Assembly (NCBI GenBank): GCA_903927495.1
Contig: CAIYNH010000896.1
Coordinates: forward strand, 1-6,154
From: an uncultured beta proteobacterium
Lineage (GTDB): Bacteria; Pseudomonadota; Gammaproteobacteria; Burkholderiales; Burkholderiaceae_C
Length of the DNA stretch: 6,154 bases
Direction: 5' to 3'
Positions 1 to 5,737 of this stretch are shown here, in pieces. The translations under genes were made by a program, and so were the position numbers. The notes beneath the pieces were generated by a model, which saw only the letters and a program-made list of their open reading frames with translations, made no database searches and was not told the origin of the DNA. Position 1 is the first letter of the stretch, and every line of letters starts with the position of its first letter.

Positions 1-470
1 AAGGCCCGCTGATTGAAGAGTCAGCACTACAAAAAGTAGAGCGCCATGTAGAAGATGCGCTTGCTAAAGGTGCTCGTTTACTGGTCGGTGGCAAGCGTTT
101 GTCAGGACAGTTTTTTGAACCTACTGTTGTCGCCGATGCCACCGCTGACATGCTCTGCGCCAAAGAAGAAACTTTTGGTCCTTTTGCTCCGGTGTTTAAA
201 TTCAACACCGAACAAGAGGCGGTGGATGCCGCCAATAACACCGAATTTGGCTTGGCCAGCTATTTTTACAGCCGCGATATCGGACGTATCTGGCGCGTCA
301 GTGAAGCCCTGGAGTACGGCATGGTCGGTATCAACGTCGGTATTTTGGCCACCGAACACGTTCCCTTTGGTGGGGTCAAGCAATCTGGGCTGGGTCGCGA
401 AGGCTCGCATCACGGCATTGACGACTACGTCGAAATAAAGTATCTCTGCATGGGTGACATCCATAAATAA
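1..470 (+). CDS. gabD: Succinate-semialdehyde dehydrogenase, NAD(P)+ dependent (C-terminal part, cut by window edge)
   Basis: This is the last 155 residues of an aldehyde dehydrogenase superfamily protein. The first full codon is at base 3 and TAA ends at 470. Family members of about 480 residues oxidise succinate semialdehyde to succinate in the cytosol, the last step of GABA degradation. Visible signs are the EETFGP motif followed by an FGLA-YFYSRD segment, then GMVGINVG and the [18 protein letters not shown] block near the C-terminus, and an ending in EIKYLC-GDI. This C-terminal wording is typical of GabD rather than of betaine or generic aldehyde dehydrogenases. The catalytic cysteine and general-base glutamate lie upstream of the window, so activity cannot be judged. 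The reading frame is intact to its stop. No gabT is seen downstream, so any gab operon would have to lie to the left. Superfamily membership is very safe; the GabD substrate call is likely but rests on sequence memory. Confidence 0.9.
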   Translation, partial: GPLIEESALQKVERHVEDALAKGARLLVGGKRLSGQFFEPTVVADATADMLCAKEETFGPFAPVFKFNTEQEAVDAANNTEFGLASYFYSRDIGRIWRVSEALEYGMVGINVGILATEHVPFGGVKQSGLGREGSHHGIDDYVEIKYLCMGDIHK

Positions 471-494
471 GTCAAAACTAACTCGTTTGCCTTC

Positions 495-508
495 AACATT
501 GCTATGTT
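495..508. repeat. Short AT-rich inverted repeat after gabD
   Basis: AACAT at 495-499 and ATGTT at 504-508 form a perfect 5-bp inverted repeat around the 4-nt loop TGCT. It is 25 bp after the gabD stop. It is too short and AT-rich to be a convincing terminator and has no T-run after it. It could be chance. Confidence 0.3.
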
Positions 509-519
509 AAATGTAGCTT

Positions 520-577
520 GTTACGCAATGAAAATGGGCTTCTCAAGGCATTTTATTGATGTTGATGCATTCGTAAC
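520..577. repeat. Nested inverted repeat in the gabD-cobQ gap
   Basis: GTTACG (520-525) plus AATG (527-530) pair with CATT (568-571) plus CGTAAC (572-577), leaving one bulged C at 526. Inside this, AAAATG (531-536) pairs with CATTTT (549-554). Together they give about 16 base pairs in one hairpin with an internal bulge at 555-567. A competing fold pairs CAAT (526-529) with ATTG (555-558), extending the inner stem. The structure ends 22 bp before the cobQ start. It lacks a T-run, so it is not a standard terminator; it may be a leader structure or an operator. No B12-box-like sequence (GCCACTG) is present in the gap, so it is not a recognisable cobalamin riboswitch. I found no good sigma-70 promoter in 471-599 by eye. 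Confidence 0.45.
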
Positions 578-599
578 GGACCCTGTTGCAGGTTAAAGA

Positions 600-2165
600 A
601 TGATTCAGATTAATACCCCAAAAGCCCGTTGCATCATGGTGCTGGGCACCACCAGTGGTGCGGGGAAAAGCTGGTTAACCACGGCCTTGTGCCGCCATTA
701 CGCCCGCCAAGGTCTGAAAGTAGCACCGTTCAAAGCGCAAAACATGAGCAATAACGCCCGTGTTGTCGCGAGCGAAAATGGTCAAGGCGAAATTGGCAGT
801 GCCCAGTACTTTCAGGCCTTAGCCGCAAAAACCGTTCCGGACGTGCGTATGAACCCGCTGCTGCTCAAGCCCGAGGCTGAAACTCACAGTCAAGTGGTGT
901 TGCTGGGGCAAGTCAGTGCCGACCTGACCGCTCTGCCCTGGCGCGAACGCAGTAGCCAGGTTTGGCCGCAGATTGCTGCGGCGCTGGATGCGCTGTGTGC
1001 CGAGAATGATGTGCTGGTCATCGAAGGCGCAGGCTCACCCGCCGAGATCAATTTGCACAGCAGCGACATCGTCAACATGCGCATTGCGCTGCATTGCAAT
1101 GCCGCGTGCTTGCTGGTGACCGACATTGACAGAGGGGGTGCGTTTGCCCACTTGTATGGTACGTGGGCACTCTTACCCGAGAACGAGCGGGGGCTGATCA
1201 AAGGTTTTGTGCTGAATAAGTTCAGAGGCGATGCCGCACTGCTGGCACCGGCACCGCAGATGTTGCAAGACTTGACCGGCATCCCCACCGTGGCGGTGTT
1301 GCCGATGTGGTGGCGGCACGGCCTGCCTGAAGAAGATGGCATTTTTGATGCGCATTGCACGATAACTGGTGAATTGGTGCTGACGGTGGCGGTGATTGCC
1401 TACCCGCGCATCAGCAACCTGGACGAGTTTCAGCTGCTAAAAAATATTCCTGGCGTGCGTTTGCTTTGGGCGCGCAGTCCGGCTCAGTTAGCGGATTTGA
1501 ATATCAATGACTGGGTCATCTTGCCGGGCTCCAAAAACACCATTGGCGATCTGATCTGGTTGCGTCAGCAGGGGCTAGATGCGGCCGTTGTCAGGCACGC
1601 CGGGCAGGGCGGGGCGGTACTGGGCATTTGCGCTGGCCTGCAGATGCTGGGCGAGGCCCTGATTGACCCCCACAGCGTTGAAGGCAATGTGCCTGGTTTG
1701 GGGCTGCTGCCGCTGGTCACCATGTTTGAAAAAAACAAAATTGTTCGCCATACTCAGGCCACTTTTCACGATTGCATAGCGGCACCGGCGTTGGAGTGCG
1801 ACAGCGACTGGGTGCATGGCGAGGTCGATGTCGCCGCGCCGTGGGCAGCGTTGGCCGGTGTCAAGGTGTCGGGCTATGAAATTCACCAGGGTTCGACCCG
1901 ACAGCACCCCGCAATGGCAGAGGCTGGTGATCTGGCGCGAGCCGTATTGCCAGGTGATTTGGCCTGGCAAAACGGATTGGGAAATGTCATGGGTTTGTAT
2001 TTGCATGGACTCTTTGAAGATCCGTCGGCCCTGCAAGCGCTGTTTGGCGGCAACCTGAAAGAACCGGTGCCAACGCTGGACTCAGTCTTTGATGGACTTG
2101 CGGACTACATTGAGCGGCATTTTGAACCGGATTTTTTGACGACTTTTGTTGCTGGCACAACCTAG
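600..2165 (+). CDS. cobQ: Cobyric acid synthase (glutamine-hydrolysing)
   Basis: The 521-residue protein is complete. CobQ/CbiP amidates the b, d, e and g carboxylates of adenosylcobyrinic acid a,c-diamide in the cytosol, using ATP and glutamine, on the way to adenosylcobalamin. The N-terminal dethiobiotin-synthetase-like ATPase domain (about 11-240) shows the P-loop GTTSGAGKS at 16-24, AQNMSNNARV at 46-55, EIGSAQ at 64-69, MNPLLLKPEAETHSQV at 84-99, EGAGSPAEINL at 142-152 and DIDRGGAFA at 175-183. The C-terminal class I (triad) glutamine amidotransferase domain (about 260-475) shows LPGSKNT at 308-314, the nucleophile Cys344 in GICAGLQMLG and the triad histidine His469 in GLYLHGLFED. Length slightly exceeds the usual 480-510. 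ATG 600 is preceded by AGG at 590-592, a weak ribosome site at 7 nt. An internal ATG at 636 would shave off only 12 residues before the first strand. No other cob gene is adjacent here. Identification is very secure. Confidence 0.97.
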   Translation: MIQINTPKARCIMVLGTTSGAGKSWLTTALCRHYARQGLKVAPFKAQNMSNNARVVASENGQGEIGSAQYFQALAAKTVPDVRMNPLLLKPEAETHSQVVLLGQVSADLTALPWRERSSQVWPQIAAALDALCAENDVLVIEGAGSPAEINLHSSDIVNMRIALHCNAACLLVTDIDRGGAFAHLYGTWALLPENERGLIKGFVLNKFRGDAALLAPAPQMLQDLTGIPTVAVLPMWWRHGLPEEDGIFDAHCTITGELVLTVAVIAYPRISNLDEFQLLKNIPGVRLLWARSPAQLADLNINDWVILPGSKNTIGDLIWLRQQGLDAAVVRHAGQGGAVLGICAGLQMLGEALIDPHSVEGNVPGLGLLPLVTMFEKNKIVRHTQATFHDCIAAPALECDSDWVHGEVDVAAPWAALAGVKVSGYEIHQGSTRQHPAMAEAGDLARAVLPGDLAWQNGLGNVMGLYLHGLFEDPSALQALFGGNLKEPVPTLDSVFDGLADYIERHFEPDFLTTFVAGTT

Positions 2166-2195
2166 TTCGTTAGTCAAATTTCTGTTGCTGTTACC

Positions 2196-4001
2196 TTATT
2201 CGGCCGATTGCCTCTGGGCCCACTCATCAGCCTGATCGCTGGCAGATAAATCAAAATCTGACAATTGCCAGGCATTCTTTCCATCCTCCTTGGCCTGCAG
2301 CAAGGCGGCATCGGCAGCGTTCACCAGCGTTTCCATATCTTGACCGTGGTGAGGATAAATGGCAAGGCCGAGGCTGGCAGTCACTGTCACCGAGTGGGCT
2401 TTCAAGGTGTAAGGCTTGGCCAAGGCAGTTAGGATCTTGTCGGCCAGAGCGGTTACGTCACTGCTTTGGGACACGTCAGAGGCTAGCACTGCAAATTCAT
2501 CACCACCAAAACGGCAGACCGTGTCGATCTCACGTACCAGGGCAGACAGGCGCTGCGCTACTGCGATCAGCAGTTGGTCACCAACGCCATGGCCATGGGT
2601 GTCGTTGACTTCTTTAAAACCATCCATGTCGAGGTAAATCACCCCAAATTGGGACTCATGGCGGCGTGCCAGTGCCAATTGCTGCTGAAATCGGTCGGTG
2701 AATAACAGGCGATTGGGCAGGTTGGTCAGAAAATCATGGTGTGCCTGATGGGTTACTGCGTCTTGTGTGGCCCGGCTTTCGGTGATGTCGGCAAAGATTC
2801 CAATCCGGTTCACCGGGCGCTGGTTCGAATCACAGATAGTTTGGATGCTGAGCTTCTCCAGAAACAATTCGCCATTTTTGCGTCGGTTCCAAAGTTCGCC
2901 TTCCCATCGTCCAAACTCCAGGATCGAGGCCCACATGCCTTCATAAAATGCTGAATCGTACTGGCCTGAGGCGTAATAACTCGGGTTTTTCCCGATCACC
3001 TCATGCGCTTCATAGCCAGTAATGCGGGCGAAGGATGGGTTCACCGACACGATCTGGTTCAGTGCATTGACGATGACCACGCCATCGCTGCTCAATCCAT
3101 AAATCTTGGCATGCAAGCTGGTTTGCAACAAGGCCTTGAGCCGCTCATCCATCAAAATTGCCACTGAGAGTCCGACCAACGACATCATGACCGCAGCAAA
3201 CCAGAAATTGCTTAGACCATAGCGCTCAAACTCGTTGGCGAAAAAACCAACATTCAAATAGGTGCTCGCGATGCATTGCGAGATGAACAACAGTTGTATC
3301 AGCGCGGTGTTACGCCGCCCGGTGCGCAGACCCGCCCAAAGCAAAACGGGGAGCATCCAACCCAACTCAGGCGCACGCTCCAGCCTCACACCGGGTGGAA
3401 TCCAACCCAGCAAGATCATTTGACCAGCAATCGCGGCACAGACCCACACTGCTGTCGTTTCGATGACCGTGACGCGTGCCGAGAGGTAAGGCCTGCGACT
3501 GGCAAACAACAAAATTAAGGGCGTAATAAAGGCAATGCCCAATACGTCTCCACGCCACCAGCGCAGCATCACGGAGGGTAATATCTCTGATGGGATCATG
3601 CCGGCCGCCAACATCGCCAGGGAACCGACCATTGCGCTGGCCGTGGAGGCCACCATGCCACCCAACAAAGTAACGGCAAACAAGTCCTGCAGTCGGGGTA
3701 GCGTGGGTTTGAAGTGCTTCAAGCGCTTGATCAAGACGTAGCCAAAAAAAGTTTCCAGCACATTACCTGTCGCTGAGCCGATGGCAAACAGTGCCGGAGG
3801 ATCAACTATCATGGCTGCCAACCAAGCAGCAATACCCACCGCCGGTAGGTAGCGGAGTCCGCCCAGCAAGACAACTGCCAACGCAATGCCACCGGGCGGC
3901 CAGAAAATGGTCACGGATTGGTGAACACGACCAAACTCCAACCCAAATTTGGCCGCAATCACATAGGCCAGAATCAGTCCGATTGATTTCAGGTAATACA
4001 T
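2196..4001 (-). CDS. Membrane diguanylate cyclase: MASE1-PAS-GGDEF
   Basis: The 601-residue protein (ATG at 4001) probably makes c-di-GMP from two GTP at the inner membrane. The N-terminal MASE1-like sensor region (about 5-285) has some eight hydrophobic segments and the typical early FWPPGGIALA motif. A PAS domain follows (about 298-410, with NPSFARITGYEAHEVIGKNPS and a GRWEGELWNRRKNGE segment ending in GIFADITESR), then a GGDEF domain (about 420-580). The GGDEF domain has DFLTNLPNR, LDMDGFKEVNDTHGHGVGD with its metal-binding aspartate, an intact GGDEF signature near 500-504 and the RxxD inhibitory site (REID near 491-494) exactly five residues before it. It should therefore be active and feedback-inhibited by c-di-GMP. 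No EAL domain is attached. A GTG at 4004 directly precedes the ATG; AGGGG at 4009-4013 is 7 nt from the ATG but only 4 nt from the GTG, favouring ATG. The ligand of MASE1/PAS is unknown. The nth terminator upstream implies a separate promoter. Confidence 0.95.
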   Translation of the reverse strand: MYYLKSIGLILAYVIAAKFGLEFGRVHQSVTIFWPPGGIALAVVLLGGLRYLPAVGIAAWLAAMIVDPPALFAIGSATGNVLETFFGYVLIKRLKHFKPTLPRLQDLFAVTLLGGMVASTASAMVGSLAMLAAGMIPSEILPSVMLRWWRGDVLGIAFITPLILLFASRRPYLSARVTVIETTAVWVCAAIAGQMILLGWIPPGVRLERAPELGWMLPVLLWAGLRTGRRNTALIQLLFISQCIASTYLNVGFFANEFERYGLSNFWFAAVMMSLVGLSVAILMDERLKALLQTSLHAKIYGLSSDGVVIVNALNQIVSVNPSFARITGYEAHEVIGKNPSYYASGQYDSAFYEGMWASILEFGRWEGELWNRRKNGELFLEKLSIQTICDSNQRPVNRIGIFADITESRATQDAVTHQAHHDFLTNLPNRLLFTDRFQQQLALARRHESQFGVIYLDMDGFKEVNDTHGHGVGDQLLIAVAQRLSALVREIDTVCRFGGDEFAVLASDVSQSSDVTALADKILTALAKPYTLKAHSVTVTASLGLAIYPHHGQDMETLVNAADAALLQAKEDGKNAWQLSDFDLSASDQADEWAQRQSAE

Positions 4002-4008
4002 CACGCCA

Positions 4009-4013
4009 CCCCT
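4009..4013 (-). promoter_or_regulatory. Ribosome binding site of the diguanylate cyclase gene
   Basis: AGGGG reads on the minus strand 7 nt upstream of ATG 4001 and 4 nt upstream of the GTG at 4004. The spacing supports ATG as the main start. Confidence 0.6.
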
Positions 4014-4022
4014 GCTAAAGAC

Positions 4023-4041
4023 GGATCGACTTGCTCGATCC
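4023..4041 (-). repeat. Perfect hairpin in the leader of the diguanylate cyclase gene
   Basis: GGATCGA at 4023-4029 and TCGATCC at 4035-4041 are perfect 7-bp inverted arms around a 5-nt loop. If transcription begins upstream, the hairpin sits in the 5' leader, about 9 nt ahead of the AGGGG ribosome site. It has no T-run on either strand, so it is not a terminator. It could affect mRNA stability or translation, or bind a dimeric regulator. Confidence 0.55.
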
Positions 4042-4066
4042 CATGAATTACTAATATTTTTTTGTT

Positions 4067-4091
4067 AGGTTGAACTACTCTGGATCAACCT
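4067..4091. repeat. Inverted repeat AGGTTGA-N11-TCAACCT upstream of the diguanylate cyclase gene
   Basis: Perfect 7-bp arms at 4067-4073 and 4085-4091 are separated by 11 bp, so the arm centres are 18 bp apart, about two helical turns. It lies 66 bp upstream of ATG 4001 and next to an AT-rich stretch (4048-4066) with a run of seven T on the plus strand. This geometry would suit an operator or activator site at a promoter in the AT-rich stretch. I could not find a clean -35/-10 pair, so the regulatory role is inference. As a plus-strand terminator it would have only the broken T tail TTTATT and no gene to serve. Confidence 0.45.
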
Positions 4092-4120
4092 TTATTCCAG
4101 CGTGGTTTGGATTGTGCCTG

Positions 4121-4175
4121 AAAAAACCCAATAACTCGATCACTTCGCAACAGCCAGGTGCGTGCAGTTATTGGG
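4121..4175 (-). terminator. Rho-independent terminator of the HDOD-nth operon, overlapping the nth stop codon
   Basis: On the minus strand CCCAATAACT (4175-4166) pairs perfectly over 10 bp with AGTTATTGGG (4136-4127), and the GGG end is followed immediately by six T (4126-4121). The 29-nt apex can fold again through CGCA/TGCG with a 9-nt loop, making a branched or stacked hairpin. The 5' arm contains the last sense codon and the TAA stop (4170-4168) of nth, so a ribosome at the stop would cover half the stem. The GC pairs cluster at the base next to the T-run, as in classic terminators. Confidence 0.75.
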
Positions 4176-4806
4176 GCCGGTTCTTGGGCAGGAAGTCACA
4201 TACGGGTGCAAGTGCACATTGCCAGCATAGTGGCTGGCGTGCTTGGCAAACATAGCGTCCATGCAGGATCAGCCAGTGATGCGCATGTTCCATGAATTCT
4301 GCAGGAATGCGTTCAAGCAATTTCAACTCGACTGCCATGGGCGTTTTGCCTGGAGCCAGCCCGGTGCGGTTGCCCAGACGAAAAATATGCGTGTCCACAG
4401 CCATGGTGGGTTCACCAAATGCCACGTTCAGGATCACATTGGCCGTTTTTCGGCCGACACCTGGCAGTGCTTCCAAGCCTGCACGAGTGCGCGGAACTTG
4501 CCCCGAGTGCTGTTCCAACAGAATTTGGCAGGTTTGCAGCAGGTGGCGCGCTTTGCTGTGGTAAAGACCAATGGTTTTAATCTGACTTTCCAAGCCGGTC
4601 AAGCCCAAGTTCAACATTTTTTGCGGCGTGTTGGCAAACAAGAAAAGCGTGCGAGTGGCCTTGTTAACACTGACATCTGTCGCCTGTGCTGACAGCAGCA
4701 CTGCTGTCAGCAGCTCAAATACACTGGCAAATACAAGCTCGGTTTGGGGCTCGGGATTGGCTGACCTGAGGGTTGTAAAAAACCAGTTAACAGCCGGCGC
4801 GTTCAT
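4168..4806 (-). CDS. nth: Endonuclease III, DNA glycosylase/AP lyase with [4Fe-4S] cluster
   Basis: The 212-residue protein removes oxidised pyrimidines from DNA and nicks the abasic site, in base-excision repair. It tracks the 211-residue Escherichia coli Nth closely: FELLTAVLLSAQATDVSVNKAT at 30-51, the helix-hairpin-helix segment LPGVGRKTANV with catalytic Lys120, and AVDTHIFR with catalytic Asp138. The C-terminal iron-sulphur loop is complete, with Cys187, Cys194, Cys197 and Cys203 in the spacing C-x6-C-x2-C-x5-C. The ATG lies 3 nt after the HDOD stop codon and has no clear Shine-Dalgarno sequence just upstream, which suggests translational coupling. The last codons form the 5' arm of the terminator. 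The commonly seen upstream partner rnfB is not present here. Identification is very secure. Confidence 0.97.
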   Translation of the reverse strand: MNAPAVNWFFTTLRSANPEPQTELVFASVFELLTAVLLSAQATDVSVNKATRTLFLFANTPQKMLNLGLTGLESQIKTIGLYHSKARHLLQTCQILLEQHSGQVPRTRAGLEALPGVGRKTANVILNVAFGEPTMAVDTHIFRLGNRTGLAPGKTPMAVELKLLERIPAEFMEHAHHWLILHGRYVCQARQPLCWQCALAPVCDFLPKNRPQ

Positions 4807-4809
4807 CGT

Positions 4810-5610
4810 TCAGAAAACGTTGACGAACGAATCCCGGTTCGGAAATTTGGTCTTCATCACGATGACATCCAGGCCCAAGGCACTCACCACGTCCTTGGCC
4901 AGGGCATCCACAGCCAGCGGACCGGCATCGAGAATATCGGCGAGCGTACCGGCCAAGTTCACGACTGCTCCTAGACGCGAAAATGCCTGTTCGACCAAGG
5001 GATCGTAGGAGCGTTCGAGGGCCTGCACAATCTGCATCGGGAAACACCAGCGCCGCGCCAGTTCAGCCATGATCTGGCCCTCAGAAAAACCGATCAACCG
5101 TTTTTCACGCTCCCAGCGCGCACCCGGCAAATGCGGTGGTTTTTCAATTTCAAGCAGGGTTTTGGGTTCAGCCTGACCAATCAGCAACTCACCCAGGCGC
5201 AGCATCATGCCGGTAAGCCAGGCTTGCTGGGCATCCATGCCCAGCATCCCAGCCAACCATTGAGCGTAGCCGGCGCAGGCCATGCTGCTGTGCCAGAACG
5301 CCGTTTGATTCAGTCCCGGTATAACCGGAAACTTGTCACTCAAGCAGGCCCCCAGAGACAGGCTTCGCACTTTGCTCATGCCCACCATCTGAATGGCCTC
5401 ATCGAGCGAGCCCACGCCACGCGGCAAGCCAAATTGGGCACTGTTGGCCAGGCGCAGCAACTTGGCAGTCAGGGCCGGGTCTTTGGCTATGATGTTGCGC
5501 ACTTCGGCGATGCCAGCGCTTTCATCGTTGAGCGTTTTGATCAAGGCGTGGGCCACCTCAGAGATTGAGGGCAATTTGACGGTGGCAAAAAACGAATCAA
5601 GACTGGACAT
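4810..5610 (-). CDS. HDOD-domain signalling protein with degenerate HD motif
   Basis: The 266-residue protein is essentially one HDOD domain (about 7-205) with a short C-terminal helical extension. HDOD domains resemble HD phosphohydrolases but lack the metal-binding residues; they are linked to signalling and two-component or c-di-GMP networks, and the biochemical role is unknown. Visible family wording is KDPALTAKLLRLANSAQFGLP at 43-63, SLDEAIQMVGMSKVRSLSLGACL at 68-90 and WHSSMACAGYAQWLAGMLGMD at 106-126. Where many relatives have LLHDIG, this one reads MLRLGE (136-141), so the HD pair is lost and hydrolase activity is not expected. The ATG at 5610 is chosen because AGGAA at 5616-5620 sits 5 nt before it; a TTG at 5649 would add 13 poorly conserved-looking residues. 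It is the first gene of a pair with nth. No receiver, GAF or GGDEF domain is fused. Confidence 0.9.
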   Translation of the reverse strand: MSSLDSFFATVKLPSISEVAHALIKTLNDESAGIAEVRNIIAKDPALTAKLLRLANSAQFGLPRGVGSLDEAIQMVGMSKVRSLSLGACLSDKFPVIPGLNQTAFWHSSMACAGYAQWLAGMLGMDAQQAWLTGMMLRLGELLIGQAEPKTLLEIEKPPHLPGARWEREKRLIGFSEGQIMAELARRWCFPMQIVQALERSYDPLVEQAFSRLGAVVNLAGTLADILDAGPLAVDALAKDVVSALGLDVIVMKTKFPNRDSFVNVF

Positions 5611-5615
5611 GGAAG

Positions 5616-5620
5616 TTCCT
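5616..5620 (-). promoter_or_regulatory. Ribosome binding site of the HDOD gene
   Basis: AGGAA on the minus strand lies 5 nt before ATG 5610. It decides for this start over the in-frame TTG at 5649. Confidence 0.6.
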
Positions 5621-5650
5621 GTTTGAGGTTGACCTGGAATCAGTGACAAT

Positions 5651-5679
5651 TTACCCCAATTCGGGGCTAATTCGCGCCT
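5651..5679. repeat. 11-bp tandem repeat with overlapping inverted repeat between divergent genes
   Basis: AATTCGGGGCT (5658-5668) is followed directly by AATTCGCGCCT (5669-5679), two 11-bp units matching at 9 of 11 positions. Overlapping them, TTACCCC (5651-5657) pairs with GGGG-TAA (5663-5670) with one bulged C, a 7-bp interrupted palindrome. The 11-bp period is close to one DNA helical turn, so a protein could bind both copies on one face. The site lies between the HDOD start (5610) and the candidate promoter of the aminotransferase gene. The regulatory role is inferred. Confidence 0.45.
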
Positions 5680-5684
5680 GAACT

Positions 5685-5713
5685 TTGCCCATTCGACTTG
5701 ATACCCCTATTTT
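5685..5713 (+). promoter_or_regulatory. Candidate sigma-70 promoter of the aminotransferase gene
   Basis: TTGCCC at 5685-5690 (4 of 6 matches to TTGACA) and TATTTT at 5708-5713 (4 of 6 to TATAAT) are separated by 17 bp. The -10 box is 24 bp before ATG 5738, so a transcript would have a short leader carrying GAGAG at 5724-5728. It is a modest match picked by eye. I found no equally good promoter on the minus strand for the HDOD gene. Confidence 0.35.
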
Positions 5714-5737
5714 TAATTGAACTGAGAGCTTTCTGCC

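Noticed and set aside
471..599. Possible adenosylcobalamin riboswitch upstream of cobQ
   Set aside because: The gap is 129 bp, shorter than the usual element, and no B12-box-like GCCACTG segment is visible.
890..1360. A 156-residue open frame on the minus strand inside cobQ
   Set aside because: It lies antisense to conserved cobQ codons, has no recognisable motif and is explained by the codon bias of the real gene.
1575..2036. A 153-residue open frame on the minus strand inside cobQ
   Set aside because: It is a shadow of the conserved glutamine amidotransferase region on the plus strand and resembles no family I know.
2140..2230. Possible bidirectional terminator between convergent cobQ and the diguanylate cyclase gene
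   Set aside because: Only a 4-bp stem (GTTG/CAAC near 2149-2162) is visible and neither strand shows a T-run after a stable stem.
4243..4692. A 149-residue open frame on the plus strand opposite nth
   Set aside because: The minus frame is unmistakable nth with all catalytic and iron-sulphur residues; the plus frame has no coherent domain.
5131..5568. A 145-residue open frame on the plus strand opposite the HDOD gene
   Set aside because: It is rich in Gln and His, as expected from antisense reading of the HDOD codons, and has no domain signature.
5611..5649. Upstream TTG start for the HDOD gene at 5649
   Set aside because: The added 13 residues look unlike the domain, and the AGGAA ribosome site is correctly placed for ATG 5610 instead.
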